From contig JAOYTL010000003.1 in the NCBI GenBank assembly GCA_025846845.1, positions 418,192 through 482,191 on the forward strand: a DNA stretch of 64,000 nucleotides. Direction: 5' to 3'. Shown one piece after another: positions 41,221 through 48,833 of this stretch (its first letter is position 1; each line of letters starts with the position of its first letter). The notes below the pieces were generated by a model, which did not search any database, was not told the DNA's origin, and saw nothing but the letters and a program-made list of their open reading frames with translations. Made by a program: the position numbers and the translations under genes. Source of the stretch: Alloboseaceae bacterium BT-24-1 (GTDB lineage: Bacteria > Pseudomonadota > Alphaproteobacteria > Rhizobiales > Beijerinckiaceae).

Positions 41221-41337
41221 GGCTCGTCATTCTCGGGCGAAGCGTAGCGCAGACCCGAGAATCTCATGACGAGAAGGTGTTGGCTGGCGCCTCCTCCGGC
41301 CTGAGATGCTCGGGTCAAGCCCGAGCATGACGGCGAA
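41221..41337. repeat. Intergenic hairpin repeat of the TCTCGGG type
   Basis: CTCGTCATTCTCGGG pairs with CCCGAGAATCTCATGACGAG around a 16-base loop. It is followed by a second hairpin ATGCTCGGG-TCAAG-CCCGAGCAT (41306-41328). Such paired elements are common between convergent genes in Rhizobiales, and this one lies between the PaaK-like gene and ung. Confidence 0.7.
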
Positions 41338-41339
41338 AT

Positions 41340-42038
41340 TCACCATGCGATCGGCCCTTCCTTCTTCCCCACCAACCAGGCATTCGCCTGGCTGAACGGT
41401 TTCGAGCCGAAGAAGCCGCGCCGCGCCGAGAGCGGCGATGGATGGGCGCTGGCGATGACGAGGTGCTTGCTCTCATCGATCAGCCCACGCTTCGCCTGCG
41501 CCGGTAAGCCCCAGAGCATGAACACGACATGCGGTCGTCGCTGCGAGACGGCTGACAGAATTTCATCCGTCACCGCCCGCCAGCCGAGCTTGAGATGCGA
41601 ACCGGCCTGCGTCGCTCCCTCACGCACCGTCAGCGCAGTGTTCAACAACAGCACGCCCTGCTTTGCCCAGGACGAGAGGTCGCCGCCGGCGGGCGCGGCG
41701 AGGCGAAGATCCTCGGCCCGCTCCTTGTAGATATTGACCAGCGAGCGCGGCAGCGGTGGCGGCCCGACATAGGAGAAAGCGAGGCCGTTGGCATGGCCAG
41801 GGGTCGGATAGGGATCTTGCCCGAGGATCACGACCCGGACGTCATCGAGCGGCGTCAGTGTCAGTGCCGCCAGGAAGCGCTCCGGCGCCGGCGCCACGAC
41901 ATGGCCGTCGGCACGCTCGGCATCGATGGCAGCACAGACACGCGCCACCGTGCCGTCGCGGAAGACGGAAAGATCGCGCAACGAAGCTGAAACCGGCGAG
42001 GCGAGGAAGGCGTCCAGCGCCTCGCGAAAGCCGCTCAC
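41340..42038 (-). CDS. ung: Uracil-DNA glycosylase, family 1
   Basis: A 232-residue enzyme that removes uracil from DNA. The water-activating loop reads VVILGQDPYPTPGHANGLAFS: the catalytic Asp75 is kept, while the usual His after Tyr (GQDPYH) is Pro78. The leucine-loop motif HPSPLSARRGFFG with the catalytic His is intact. The middle segment GVLLLNTALTVREGATQAGSH is also canonical. It starts inside the stop of the 5'-nucleotidase gene (ATGA overlap), indicating co-transcription. Confidence 0.94.
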   Translation of the reverse strand: MSGFREALDAFLASPVSASLRDLSVFRDGTVARVCAAIDAERADGHVVAPAPERFLAALTLTPLDDVRVVILGQDPYPTPGHANGLAFSYVGPPPLPRSLVNIYKERAEDLRLAAPAGGDLSSWAKQGVLLLNTALTVREGATQAGSHLKLGWRAVTDEILSAVSQRRPHVVFMLWGLPAQAKRGLIDESKHLVIASAHPSPLSARRGFFGSKPFSQANAWLVGKKEGPIAW

Positions 42039-43555
42039 TTCAGGATAGCCCTGCCCTCGACCTTGGCTTCGACCGTGCCGAGCCGGCGCACATAGACCAT
42101 CACCTCGTTCGCCATCAGCTTGCCGTCGGTCAGGCCGATCAGTGTCTTGCCGCGACCGAGCGCGGCATAGCCGTCGCCGCCGTCGAGCATGAAGTTATTC
42201 GAGGCGACGGTGTATTTGCCGGCCGGGTCGATCGGCTTGCCGTCAACCGTCACCGCCGTGACGCGCGAGCCCTGCGGCTGCTTCAGATCAGCCTCGAAGG
42301 TCAGCCCGGAGACGACTGGGAAGCGGCCTGCACCCTGCGGCGCATCCCGGAGCCCGTTCTCGATCGCGTCCTTCACATCCTTGCCGGTGATTTCGACCAT
42401 CACGGTGGCGTTGCCGAAGGGCATCTCGCTCAGCACGTCGCGCCGCGTCAGCTTGTGACCAGCCGCATACTGCTTGTTGGCGCGGATGCCACCGGCATTG
42501 GTGATGGCGAGCTGCGCGCCCGTTGCTGCCCTGATCGCATCGGCGATCAGGTTGCCGATCGCCGTCTCCTGGGTGCGGATGACGGCGGTTCGCGAATCAA
42601 GCGGAGTTCCCAGCGTCGCGATCTCGATGTCGAGCTCCTTGGAGAGCTCGCTCTCATAGCCCTTGACGATGGCGGCGACCTCGGGATCGGGCGTCGCCGC
42701 GCGGCTGTCATTGACGCGGAAAGTCGGTGTCCACTCGACACGTCGATTGGCGCCTTCGCCCGTCGCTTTGGCGGCGATGTCGATCGCCGTGACGTAATTA
42801 CCCTCCTCGTTCGACTCGACCATCACGACCTTGCCGTCATAGGCGATGGCGAGGTCGTGGTCGTGACCGGTCAACAGGATGTCGACCACGCGCGAGCGCA
42901 CGATCTGGTAATCCATCGCCCGGTCGGCATGGACCACGCCGACCAGGATGTCGGCACCCTCCGATTTCAGCTTGCGCGCCTCGCGCCGGAGCGCCTCCAT
43001 GGTCGAGGAGAATTTCAGGTCACCGGGATTCGAGAGCTGCGGCGTCGGATCATAGGTCGTGCCAATCACGCCGACCTTGATGCCGCCAAGCTCGAAGATC
43101 TGCGAGTCCTTGTGGCCGGGCAGGAGATTGCCGGCGGCATCGCGCAGGTTCGCCGCGAAGGTCGGGTAGCTCTGGGCGGCGGTGAGCTTGAGATAGTTCT
43201 CCTTGCCGAAGTCGAATTCGTGATTGCCCGGCACGAAGACGTCGATGCCCATCTTGTTCTGCATGGCGACGATGTGGGCGCCCTGGTCGAAGCCCGACAT
43301 CAGCGAGGGCGAGTAGCAGTCGCCAGCATGGCAGAACAACACCGGCACGCCGCGCGCACGCTCGGCCTTGGCGATGCCGGAAGCCCGGGCGAAGCCGCCT
43401 TTGCCCTTGTCGTCGCTCATCTTGTAGATGTCGTTGACCAGCAGAAGCGTGAAGCTCGCAGCCGGCGTCTGCGCCTTGGCGACTGGCGCGGTCGCGGCAA
43501 GCGCTGCGGGAGCGCCGAGAACGCGAAGCGCGTGGCGGCGGGTCATCTTGGTCAT
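42035..43555 (-). CDS. Bifunctional metallophosphatase / 5'-nucleotidase (UshA type)
   Basis: A 506-residue periplasmic enzyme that hydrolyses nucleotides or nucleotide sugars. It has an Arg-pair signal (MTRRHALRVLGAPAALAATAP). The metallophosphatase domain shows LLLVNDIYKM, HAGDCYSPS, FVPGNHEFDFG and TGHDHDLA. The C-terminal nucleotide-binding domain (GNLIADAIRAATGAQLAITNAGGIRA, ASNNFMLDGGDGYAAL) is complete. LLVNDIYKM replaces the usual NDxHG, so the first metal ligand arrangement differs slightly. The ATG at 43555 is preferred over an upstream TTG. The downstream partner is ung. Confidence 0.9.
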   Translation of the reverse strand: MTKMTRRHALRVLGAPAALAATAPVAKAQTPAASFTLLLVNDIYKMSDDKGKGGFARASGIAKAERARGVPVLFCHAGDCYSPSLMSGFDQGAHIVAMQNKMGIDVFVPGNHEFDFGKENYLKLTAAQSYPTFAANLRDAAGNLLPGHKDSQIFELGGIKVGVIGTTYDPTPQLSNPGDLKFSSTMEALRREARKLKSEGADILVGVVHADRAMDYQIVRSRVVDILLTGHDHDLAIAYDGKVVMVESNEEGNYVTAIDIAAKATGEGANRRVEWTPTFRVNDSRAATPDPEVAAIVKGYESELSKELDIEIATLGTPLDSRTAVIRTQETAIGNLIADAIRAATGAQLAITNAGGIRANKQYAAGHKLTRRDVLSEMPFGNATVMVEITGKDVKDAIENGLRDAPQGAGRFPVVSGLTFEADLKQPQGSRVTAVTVDGKPIDPAGKYTVASNNFMLDGGDGYAALGRGKTLIGLTDGKLMANEVMVYVRRLGTVEAKVEGRAILK

Positions 43556-43708
43556 CGGCGCGAACCCCTGCGGTTTTGATTTCGACAAAGACTAGCAAGA
43601 GCCTAGCCCGCTTGCGAGACCCCTGCTCACGCAGTGTCGCACCCCGCACGGCCTGACTGGACGAAAACCGTAACTCGTCTAAATCACAGCCGAACGAAAG
43701 CGGATGTG

Positions 43709-44746
43709 ATGAGCCTCAAGCCCCGTTTGCCGCCCGACCACGCAACCATCAAAAGCGGCCGCATCGGCGTGCTCTTGATGAATCTCGGCACGCCCGAGGG
43801 CACGAGCTACCGGCCGATGCGGGCCTATCTCAAGGAATTCCTCTCCGACCGCCGTGTCATCGAGGAACCGCGCTGGAAATGGTGGCCGATCCTCAACCTG
43901 ATCATCCTGTCGACGCGCCCCGGCCGGAAAGGCAAGGACTACGCCTCGATCTGGAACAATGAGCGCAACGAGGGCCCTCTCAAGACGATCACGCGTGCGC
44001 AGACCGAGAAGCTCGCCGAGCGTCTGGCGGGCGAGACCGGTGATCGCATCACCGTCGACTGGGCGATGCGCTACGGCCTGCCCGATGTGAAGAGCCGGCT
44101 GAAGGGCCTACTCGACCAGGGCTGCGACCGCATCCTGCTCGTCCCACTCTACCCGCAATACGCCGCACCGACTTCGGCGACCGCCTGCGACCAGGCCTTC
44201 CGCGCGCTGATGCAGATGCGCTGGCAGCCGACCGTGCGGGTCGCCCACCCATACTATGCCGATCCCACCTATATCGATGCGCTCGCCGCCTCGATCCGGG
44301 CCTCGCTCGGCAAGCTCAGCTTCGAGCCCGAGGTGATCCTCTGCTCGCTGCACGGCATGCCGAAGGAATACCTGCTCAAGGGCGATCCCTATTACTGCCA
44401 ATGCGCTGTCACCGCCCGGCTGCTCGGCGAGAAGCTCGGCCTTTCGGAAGAGCGCTTCCGCCTGACCTTCCAGTCGCGCTTCGGGCCGGACGAATGGCTG
44501 CAGCCCTATACCGACGAAACCGTGAAGGCGCTGGCCAAGGGCGGGACCAAGTCGCTCGCCATCGTCGCGCCCGGCTTCTCGGCCGATTGCCTGGAGACAC
44601 TGGAAGAGCTCGACGTCGAGAACCGCGAGATCTTCATGCACAATGGCGGTGAGAAGTTCGCCTATCTGCCCTGCCTCAACGATTCCGAAGAGGGCATGCA
44701 GGTGATCGAGGCGGTGGTGCGCCGGGAGTTGATGGGCTGGGTGTGA
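43709..44746 (+). CDS. hemH: Ferrochelatase
   Basis: Inserts ferrous iron into protoporphyrin IX in the last step of haem synthesis. The protein has 345 residues from the ATG at 43709. Family landmarks are GVLLMNLGTPEGTSYRPMRAYLKEFLSD, VDWAMRYGLPDVKSRLKGLLDQGCDRILLVPLYPQYAAPTSAT, LCSLHGMPKEYLLKGDPYYCQC with the catalytic His, LTFQSRFGPDEWLQPYTDETVKALAKGG and the SADCLETLEELDVENREIFMHNGGEKFAYLPCLND end. An upstream extension to 43634 lacks a ribosome site. It is divergent from the 5'-nucleotidase gene. Confidence 0.96.
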   Translation: MSLKPRLPPDHATIKSGRIGVLLMNLGTPEGTSYRPMRAYLKEFLSDRRVIEEPRWKWWPILNLIILSTRPGRKGKDYASIWNNERNEGPLKTITRAQTEKLAERLAGETGDRITVDWAMRYGLPDVKSRLKGLLDQGCDRILLVPLYPQYAAPTSATACDQAFRALMQMRWQPTVRVAHPYYADPTYIDALAASIRASLGKLSFEPEVILCSLHGMPKEYLLKGDPYYCQCAVTARLLGEKLGLSEERFRLTFQSRFGPDEWLQPYTDETVKALAKGGTKSLAIVAPGFSADCLETLEELDVENREIFMHNGGEKFAYLPCLNDSEEGMQVIEAVVRRELMGWV

Positions 44747-44770
44747 GGTAGGGCGCGGGAAGCGCGCCAG

Positions 44771-44912
44771 AACCCCTCTCCTGTAAGGAGAGGGGTAGGG
44801 GTGAGGTGTGCGGACTGGAAACGTTGGCCTAAACCCAAACGCGCAGTCGGCGCTCGCGGAACTGGTCACAGGGCCTACACCTCACCCTACCCTCTCCTTA
44901 CAGGAGAGGGTT
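44771..44912. repeat. Pair of inverted CCCTCTCCT hairpin repeats
   Basis: CCCCTCTCCT-GTA-AGGAGAGGGG (44773-44795) is followed by GGGGTGAGGTGTG. An inverted copy, CACCTCACCCTA then CCCTCTCCT-TAC-AGGAGAGGG, ends at 44910. It lies between convergent hemH and the hydrolase gene and may act as a bidirectional terminator. Confidence 0.75.
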
Positions 44913-44940
44913 TCCCGCGCCTTTGTTTCCAGGGTTGTGG

Positions 44941-45840
44941 TCAGCCCACCACGAATCGCGTCACGCCCTCGACCACCGGCTTCGCCTGCAAAATCCGCCG
45001 GTGGCCGAGCCCGCTCGTCTCCTGCAGCGTGACGAAAGGCCCGGCTGCCGCCAGCGCCTGGGCATGGTGGAAATCGAGCTCGCGATCCTGCCGGTCGTGG
45101 ACCACCAGGGTCGGCAGGCCAATCGCCTCTAGCTGCCCGCGGCCCTCGAAGGCCTCGACCGGATTGCCGGCGACGCTGTGGATATGCCGCTCCAGCGCCG
45201 CCTGGCCGCGGCGGCCGAGCCCGATCGTCGCGCCGAAATTGCGGGTGATCGTCGTGACCGAGGATGGCGCCGCGATCAGCGCGAGCCGGTTCGTCCTGAC
45301 CCGCGGCTGGCCCGGCACGCTGCGGGCGAGCGCGGCGAGCGCGATCGCCCCGCCGAAGGAATGGGCGACGATCGCATGCACCGGCGCGAAGACGCGGGCG
45401 ACGGCGGCGAGCGCAGCGACCCCAAGCGGAATATTGAGCTCCGCCCCGGTCGAGCCGCCATGCGCCGGCATGTCATAGGCGACGACACGGAAGCCCTGCG
45501 CCAGCAGCGGCTGGACGAAAGCGCTCATGAAAGCCGCCTCGCTGTTCCAGCCATGCAGCAGGATCACGGTCGGCGCGGGCGCATCGCCATCTTGCAAGCG
45601 AGGCTCTGGTTCGAACAGATAGGTGCTGACCGTCCCGCACGGGTAGGATACCGCCTGCTTGATGGCAGGTGCGAGCCGGGCGCGGGCGGCGATGATCGCC
45701 TTGCCGGTCCGGGTCTGCGGGCCCGGCTGGCGCGGCGGCGTGCAGAAGAGTTTGAAGGCGGCGCGCCCTGCGGTGCGCGGAGCGATGAAGCTGCCGATGC
45801 GGACGAGAGGGCGAATGACGCGAAGGGCTGCGCTTGGCAT
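44941..45840 (-). CDS. Alpha/beta hydrolase
   Basis: A 299-residue hydrolase with an oxyanion strand TVILLHGWNSEAAFMSAFVQPLLAQGFRVVAYDMPAHGGS and the nucleophile elbow AIVAHSFGGAIALAALA. The catalytic His region is near GLGHRRILQ, and the acid lies in TLVVHDRQDRELDFHHAQAL. A basic N-terminus (PSAALRVIRPLVRIGSFIAPRTAGRAAFKLFC) precedes the domain. The substrate is unknown. The gene is divergent from a MarR regulator with two operator repeats in the 45-base gap, so it is probably the regulator's target. Confidence 0.9.
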   Translation of the reverse strand: MPSAALRVIRPLVRIGSFIAPRTAGRAAFKLFCTPPRQPGPQTRTGKAIIAARARLAPAIKQAVSYPCGTVSTYLFEPEPRLQDGDAPAPTVILLHGWNSEAAFMSAFVQPLLAQGFRVVAYDMPAHGGSTGAELNIPLGVAALAAVARVFAPVHAIVAHSFGGAIALAALARSVPGQPRVRTNRLALIAAPSSVTTITRNFGATIGLGRRGQAALERHIHSVAGNPVEAFEGRGQLEAIGLPTLVVHDRQDRELDFHHAQALAAAGPFVTLQETSGLGHRRILQAKPVVEGVTRFVVG

Positions 45841-45857
45841 GATCGGATACCCTGTTC

Positions 45858-45871
45858 GTTCAGTCTTGAAC
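45858..45871. promoter_or_regulatory. MarR operator, first repeat
   Basis: GTTCAGTCTTGAAC consists of inverted GTTCA and TGAAC arms. It lies between the divergent hydrolase and MarR genes, with a second copy centred 20 bases further on, close to two helical turns. Confidence 0.65.
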
Positions 45872-45877
45872 TATTAT

Positions 45878-45891
45878 GTTCAGCCATGAAC
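45878..45891. promoter_or_regulatory. MarR operator, second repeat, overlapping the marR start codon
   Basis: GTTCAGCCATGAAC has the same arms as the repeat at 45858-45871, and the MarR start codon (45886) lies inside it. Binding here would block both the regulator's own translation start region and the divergent promoter. Confidence 0.65.
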
Positions 45892-46383
45892 AAAATGCAA
45901 GAGCCGATTTCCGCAACCGAGGATGAGCCGGCCGGCACCGCCGGATCGGCGCTGCCCTGGGAGCTGCCGCGCTTCAAGAACTGGCTCGCCGTCGCGCGCA
46001 TGCACCAGCTCTGGAAGAAGGTTTTTTCCGAAGCGCTGGCCCCGCTCGGCATCCAGCTCGCCCATTACGACGTGCTCGCCAATGTCTTCCGCACACCCGG
46101 ACTGACCCAGCAGGCGCTGGCCGAGAAGCTGCTCGTCGGCCGCAGCGCCATGAGCATGCTCCTGCCCGAGCTCGAGCGTCGCGGCCTGATCGAGCGCCGC
46201 AGCGACGACACCGACCGGCGCGTGCGCCGGCTCTGGCTGACGCCGGAAGGCGAGGTACTGACCCGCAAGGCGCTCGCGATCCACACCAACAAGATCGAAG
46301 CGATGATGGGCGTCCTCAACGACGAGGAGTGCAACACCGTCGGCGAGATGATGTGGCGGGTGGTCAAATATCTGGAGCGCTGA
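45886..46383 (+). CDS. MarR-family transcriptional regulator
   Basis: A 165-residue winged-helix regulator. The recognition region reads LGIQLAHYDVLANVFRTPGLTQQALAEKLLVGRSAMSMLLPELERRGLIERRSDDTDRRVRRLWLTPEGEVL, where DDTDRRVRR is the wing. Long helices on either side (RFKNWLAVARMHQLWKKVFSEAL and the C-terminus) form the dimer. The start codon sits inside the second of two tandem inverted repeats, fitting autorepression and control of the divergent hydrolase. Ligands of MarR proteins are often phenolic compounds, so the hydrolase may act on an ester of that type; this is inference. Confidence 0.92.
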   Translation: MNKMQEPISATEDEPAGTAGSALPWELPRFKNWLAVARMHQLWKKVFSEALAPLGIQLAHYDVLANVFRTPGLTQQALAEKLLVGRSAMSMLLPELERRGLIERRSDDTDRRVRRLWLTPEGEVLTRKALAIHTNKIEAMMGVLNDEECNTVGEMMWRVVKYLER

Positions 46384-46461
46384 TGGCGCGAGCCTGCATC
46401 AGAGCTTCGCAAACATCGCTATGATGAGCGGCTGCCACGCCGAAGCTGGAGAAGGGATGAG

Positions 46462-47451
46462 ATGGGCTCGCAAGGTTTGGATATCGCCACGGTCGCCCTG
46501 ATTTTGCTGGTCGTCGCGGTCGTCATCGCAATCGCGCTCGGCGTGCGCATCGTGCCGCAGGGCTATAATTTCACCGTCGAGCGCTTCGGCCGCTATTCGC
46601 GCACGCTCGGTGCCGGCCTCGGGCTGATCATCCCGCTCTTCGACCGGGTCGGCCACAAGGTGAACGTGATGGAGCAGGTGCTCGACATTCCCAGCCAGGA
46701 AGCGATCACCAAGGACAATGCCGGCGTGCGCATCGACGCTGCCGCGTTCTACCAGGTCCTCGATGCAGCCAAGGCGCGCTACGAGGTCTCGGCGCTCGAT
46801 CAGGCGCTGGTGGTGCTGACCATGACCAATATCCGTACCGTGGTCGGCTCGATGGACCTTGATCAGCTGCTCTCGCATCGCGACGAGATCAACGAGCGGC
46901 TGCTGCGCGTCATGGACGCCGCAGCCTCGCCCTGGGGCGTCAAGGTCACCCGTATCGAGATCCGCGACATCCTGCCGCCGGCCGATATCGTCGGCGCGAT
47001 GAACCGGCAGATGAAGGCCGAGCGCGAGAAGCGCGCCGCCGTGCTGGAAGCCGACGGCATGCGCCAGGCCGAGATCCTGAAGGCCGAAGGCCTGAAGCAG
47101 TCGCAGATCCTCGCCGCCGAGGGTCGGCGCGAAGCCGCCTTCCGCGACGCCGAGGCACGCGAACGCTCGGCCCAGGCCGAAGCGGCGGCGACCGCCATGG
47201 TCAGCGAGGCGATCAGCCGCGGCGATATCCAGGCGGCCAATTTCCTGATCGCCGAACGCTACACCGATGCGCTGAAGGCAATGGCGAGCGCCCCCAACAG
47301 CAAGGTGGTGATCGTGCCGATCGAGGCCGCGGCGCTCGCCGGCACTGTCGGCGGCATCGCCCAGCTCACCAAGGCCGTCTTCGGCGACGAGGCGGTAGCG
47401 AATCGTCGGGCCGGCTCCGTTCCCGCAGCCGGCCGCTCCGTGGAGGGCTGA
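46462..47451 (+). CDS. SPFH/stomatin-family membrane protein (QmcA-like)
   Basis: A 329-residue paraslipin. An N-terminal membrane helix (DIATVALILLVVAVVIAIALGVRIVPQGYNFTVERFGRYSRTL) is followed by the SPFH domain (DIPSQEAITKDNAGVRIDAAAFYQVLDAAKARYEVSAL) and a long Ala/Glu-rich coiled coil (MKAEREKRAAVLEADGMRQAEILKAEGLKQSQILAAEGRREAA). It overlaps no other gene but is followed 2 bases later by nfeD-like, its usual partner. These proteins organise membrane microdomains and modulate membrane proteases. Confidence 0.93.
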   Translation: MGSQGLDIATVALILLVVAVVIAIALGVRIVPQGYNFTVERFGRYSRTLGAGLGLIIPLFDRVGHKVNVMEQVLDIPSQEAITKDNAGVRIDAAAFYQVLDAAKARYEVSALDQALVVLTMTNIRTVVGSMDLDQLLSHRDEINERLLRVMDAAASPWGVKVTRIEIRDILPPADIVGAMNRQMKAEREKRAAVLEADGMRQAEILKAEGLKQSQILAAEGRREAAFRDAEARERSAQAEAAATAMVSEAISRGDIQAANFLIAERYTDALKAMASAPNSKVVIVPIEAAALAGTVGGIAQLTKAVFGDEAVANRRAGSVPAAGRSVEG

Positions 47452-47453
47452 TC

Positions 47454-47900
47454 ATGCTCGACTGGTTCGCCTCCCTCGGCGGCTGGGCCTGGGTCGTGCT
47501 CGGCCTCGTCCTCATTGGCGGCGAAATGCTGGCGCCGGGCGTCTTCCTGCTCTGGTTCGGCCTCGCAGCGCTGCTGACCGGCATCGTCGTCGGGCTGACC
47601 GGCATCGCCTGGCAGGGCGCATTGCTGGTCTTCGCAGTACTCGCCGTCGCCAGTGTCCTTGCCGGGCGCGCCATCACGCGCCGGCGGGGCGACGAGCCCG
47701 ACCCCGCCTCGGGCCTGAACGATCGCGGCCGCCAGTTGATCGGCAAGGTCTTCAAGCTGGAAGCGACCATGGCCGGCGGCGAGGGCCGCATCCGCGTCGG
47801 CGATTCCTCCTGGCGCGTCACCGGTCCCGAATTGCTCGCCGGTACCGAGATCCGCATCGTGCGGGTCGAGGGGGCGACGCTCGTGGTCGAGAAGGCCTGA
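47454..47900 (+). CDS. NfeD-family membrane protein
   Basis: A 148-residue partner of the SPFH protein. Its hydrophobic half (WAWVVLGLVLIGGEMLAPGVFLLWFGLAALLTGIVVGLTGIAWQGALLVFAVLAVASVLAG) forms about three helices. The C-terminal part is an OB-fold (LIGKVFKLEATMAGGEGRIRVGDSSWRVTGPELLAGTEIRIVRVEGATLVVEKA). It is the short NfeD type without the serine-protease domain. The start lies 2 bases after the upstream stop. Confidence 0.92.
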   Translation: MLDWFASLGGWAWVVLGLVLIGGEMLAPGVFLLWFGLAALLTGIVVGLTGIAWQGALLVFAVLAVASVLAGRAITRRRGDEPDPASGLNDRGRQLIGKVFKLEATMAGGEGRIRVGDSSWRVTGPELLAGTEIRIVRVEGATLVVEKA

Positions 47901-48057
47901 ATTCCGTCTCCCGCACAGTTTTCCGCAAACCCCGCGGGAGTGCTTAACCGGCCGTTCACGCCGGTCACCGTCGGTCGTGGACCGGACCGGCCGGCTCCGT
48001 CATGACGGGCCGGCGCTGCCGGATATCAGTTTGCAGCCGGCGCCGGAGAATCCCGTC

Positions 48058-48150
48058 ATGAGCATCCCGCACGGTCCGATCGACCTGCTACTCGCCGCCC
48101 TGCTGTCACTCTTGCTCGCATCGCTTGCGGTCGGAGGCGCCATCGCCTGA
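48058..48150 (+). CDS. Thirty-residue ORF resembling the signal peptide of the downstream L,D-transpeptidase
   Basis: An open frame of 30 codons, M-S-I-P then HGPIDLLLAALLSLLL and ending ASLAVGGAIA, with GGAGA 8 bases before the ATG. The first part nearly repeats the signal peptide of the next gene (HGPIDLIIAAALSLLM). It may be a partial gene duplication that left a free signal peptide, a small membrane protein or a leader. The gap to the next start is 120 bases and contains a strong hairpin. No expression evidence exists, so the call is tentative. Confidence 0.5.
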   Translation: MSIPHGPIDLLLAALLSLLLASLAVGGAIA

Positions 48151-48180
48151 GGCATCAGCCGGTTAAGCCCGGATTCATGC

Positions 48181-48219
48181 TGAATCGAGGGTTCACCATG
48201 CTGCTGAACCCTCGATTCA
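48181..48219. promoter_or_regulatory. Perfect 15-bp stem-loop before the L,D-transpeptidase gene
   Basis: TGAATCGAGGGTTCA and TGAACCCTCGATTCA are exact complements separated by a 9-base loop, ending 51 bases before the ATG. There is no T-run. It may act as an attenuator, a processing site or an operator. Confidence 0.55.
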
Positions 48220-48270
48220 CCGGCAACGCCCAAATCCACTCGAAGCGTTTGGACACGCAGGGAGAGGACC

Positions 48271-48798
48271 ATGGCGAGCCGGCACGGACCGATCGATCTC
48301 ATCATCGCGGCGGCGCTCTCGCTGCTGATGCTGCTGGCGGTGCGCCCTGCCCAGGCGCGCGAGGTCGTCGACTTCCCCGATTACCGCTACCAGCCCGGCA
48401 CCATCCTGATCCGGACGGCCGAGCGCAAGCTCTATTACATCGCCGCGCCAGGGCAGGCCCTGCGCTACACCATCGCCGTCGGCAAGGCCGGCAAGCAATG
48501 GCGCGGCGTCAAATATGTCGAGGAACTCGTGGTCGATCCGGCCTGGAGCCCACCCGCCGAGGTCAAGCGCGACAATCCGCGGCTGCCGGACGTCATCCCC
48601 GGCGGCGCTCCCAACAACCCGATGGGCGCACGCGTCATCGGCCTCGGCCCCGGCGGCCAATACGCCATCCATGGCACCAACAATCCGCGCTCGGTCGGCA
48701 CCGCCGCCTCCTATGGCTGCTTTCGCATGCACAACAGCGACGTGATCGATCTCTATGCCCGCGTCCGCATGGGCACCCCGGTGGTCGTCGCGCCCTGA
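48271..48798 (+). CDS. L,D-transpeptidase (YkuD family)
   Basis: A 175-residue periplasmic enzyme that makes 3-3 crosslinks in peptidoglycan or anchors proteins to it. It has a signal peptide (MASRHGPIDLIIAAALSLLMLLAVRPAQA) preceded by GGGAGAGG. The YkuD domain runs from PGTILIRTAERKLYYI to the end, with the catalytic block IHGTNNPRSVGTAASYGCFRM (His134, Cys150). Tyr replaces the common His before Gly-Cys (SHGC to SYGC), which is also seen in other family members. The upstream 30-codon ORF shares its signal-peptide sequence. Confidence 0.93.
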   Translation: MASRHGPIDLIIAAALSLLMLLAVRPAQAREVVDFPDYRYQPGTILIRTAERKLYYIAAPGQALRYTIAVGKAGKQWRGVKYVEELVVDPAWSPPAEVKRDNPRLPDVIPGGAPNNPMGARVIGLGPGGQYAIHGTNNPRSVGTAASYGCFRMHNSDVIDLYARVRMGTPVVVAP

Positions 48799-48833
48799 CG
48801 ACCGGAGCGAGGCCAGGCTTTCTCGCCGATCGC

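Noticed and set aside
45178..45885. Long N-terminal extension of the MarR regulator
   Set aside because: The extension is antisense to the alpha/beta hydrolase and MarR proteins begin near the ATG at 45886.
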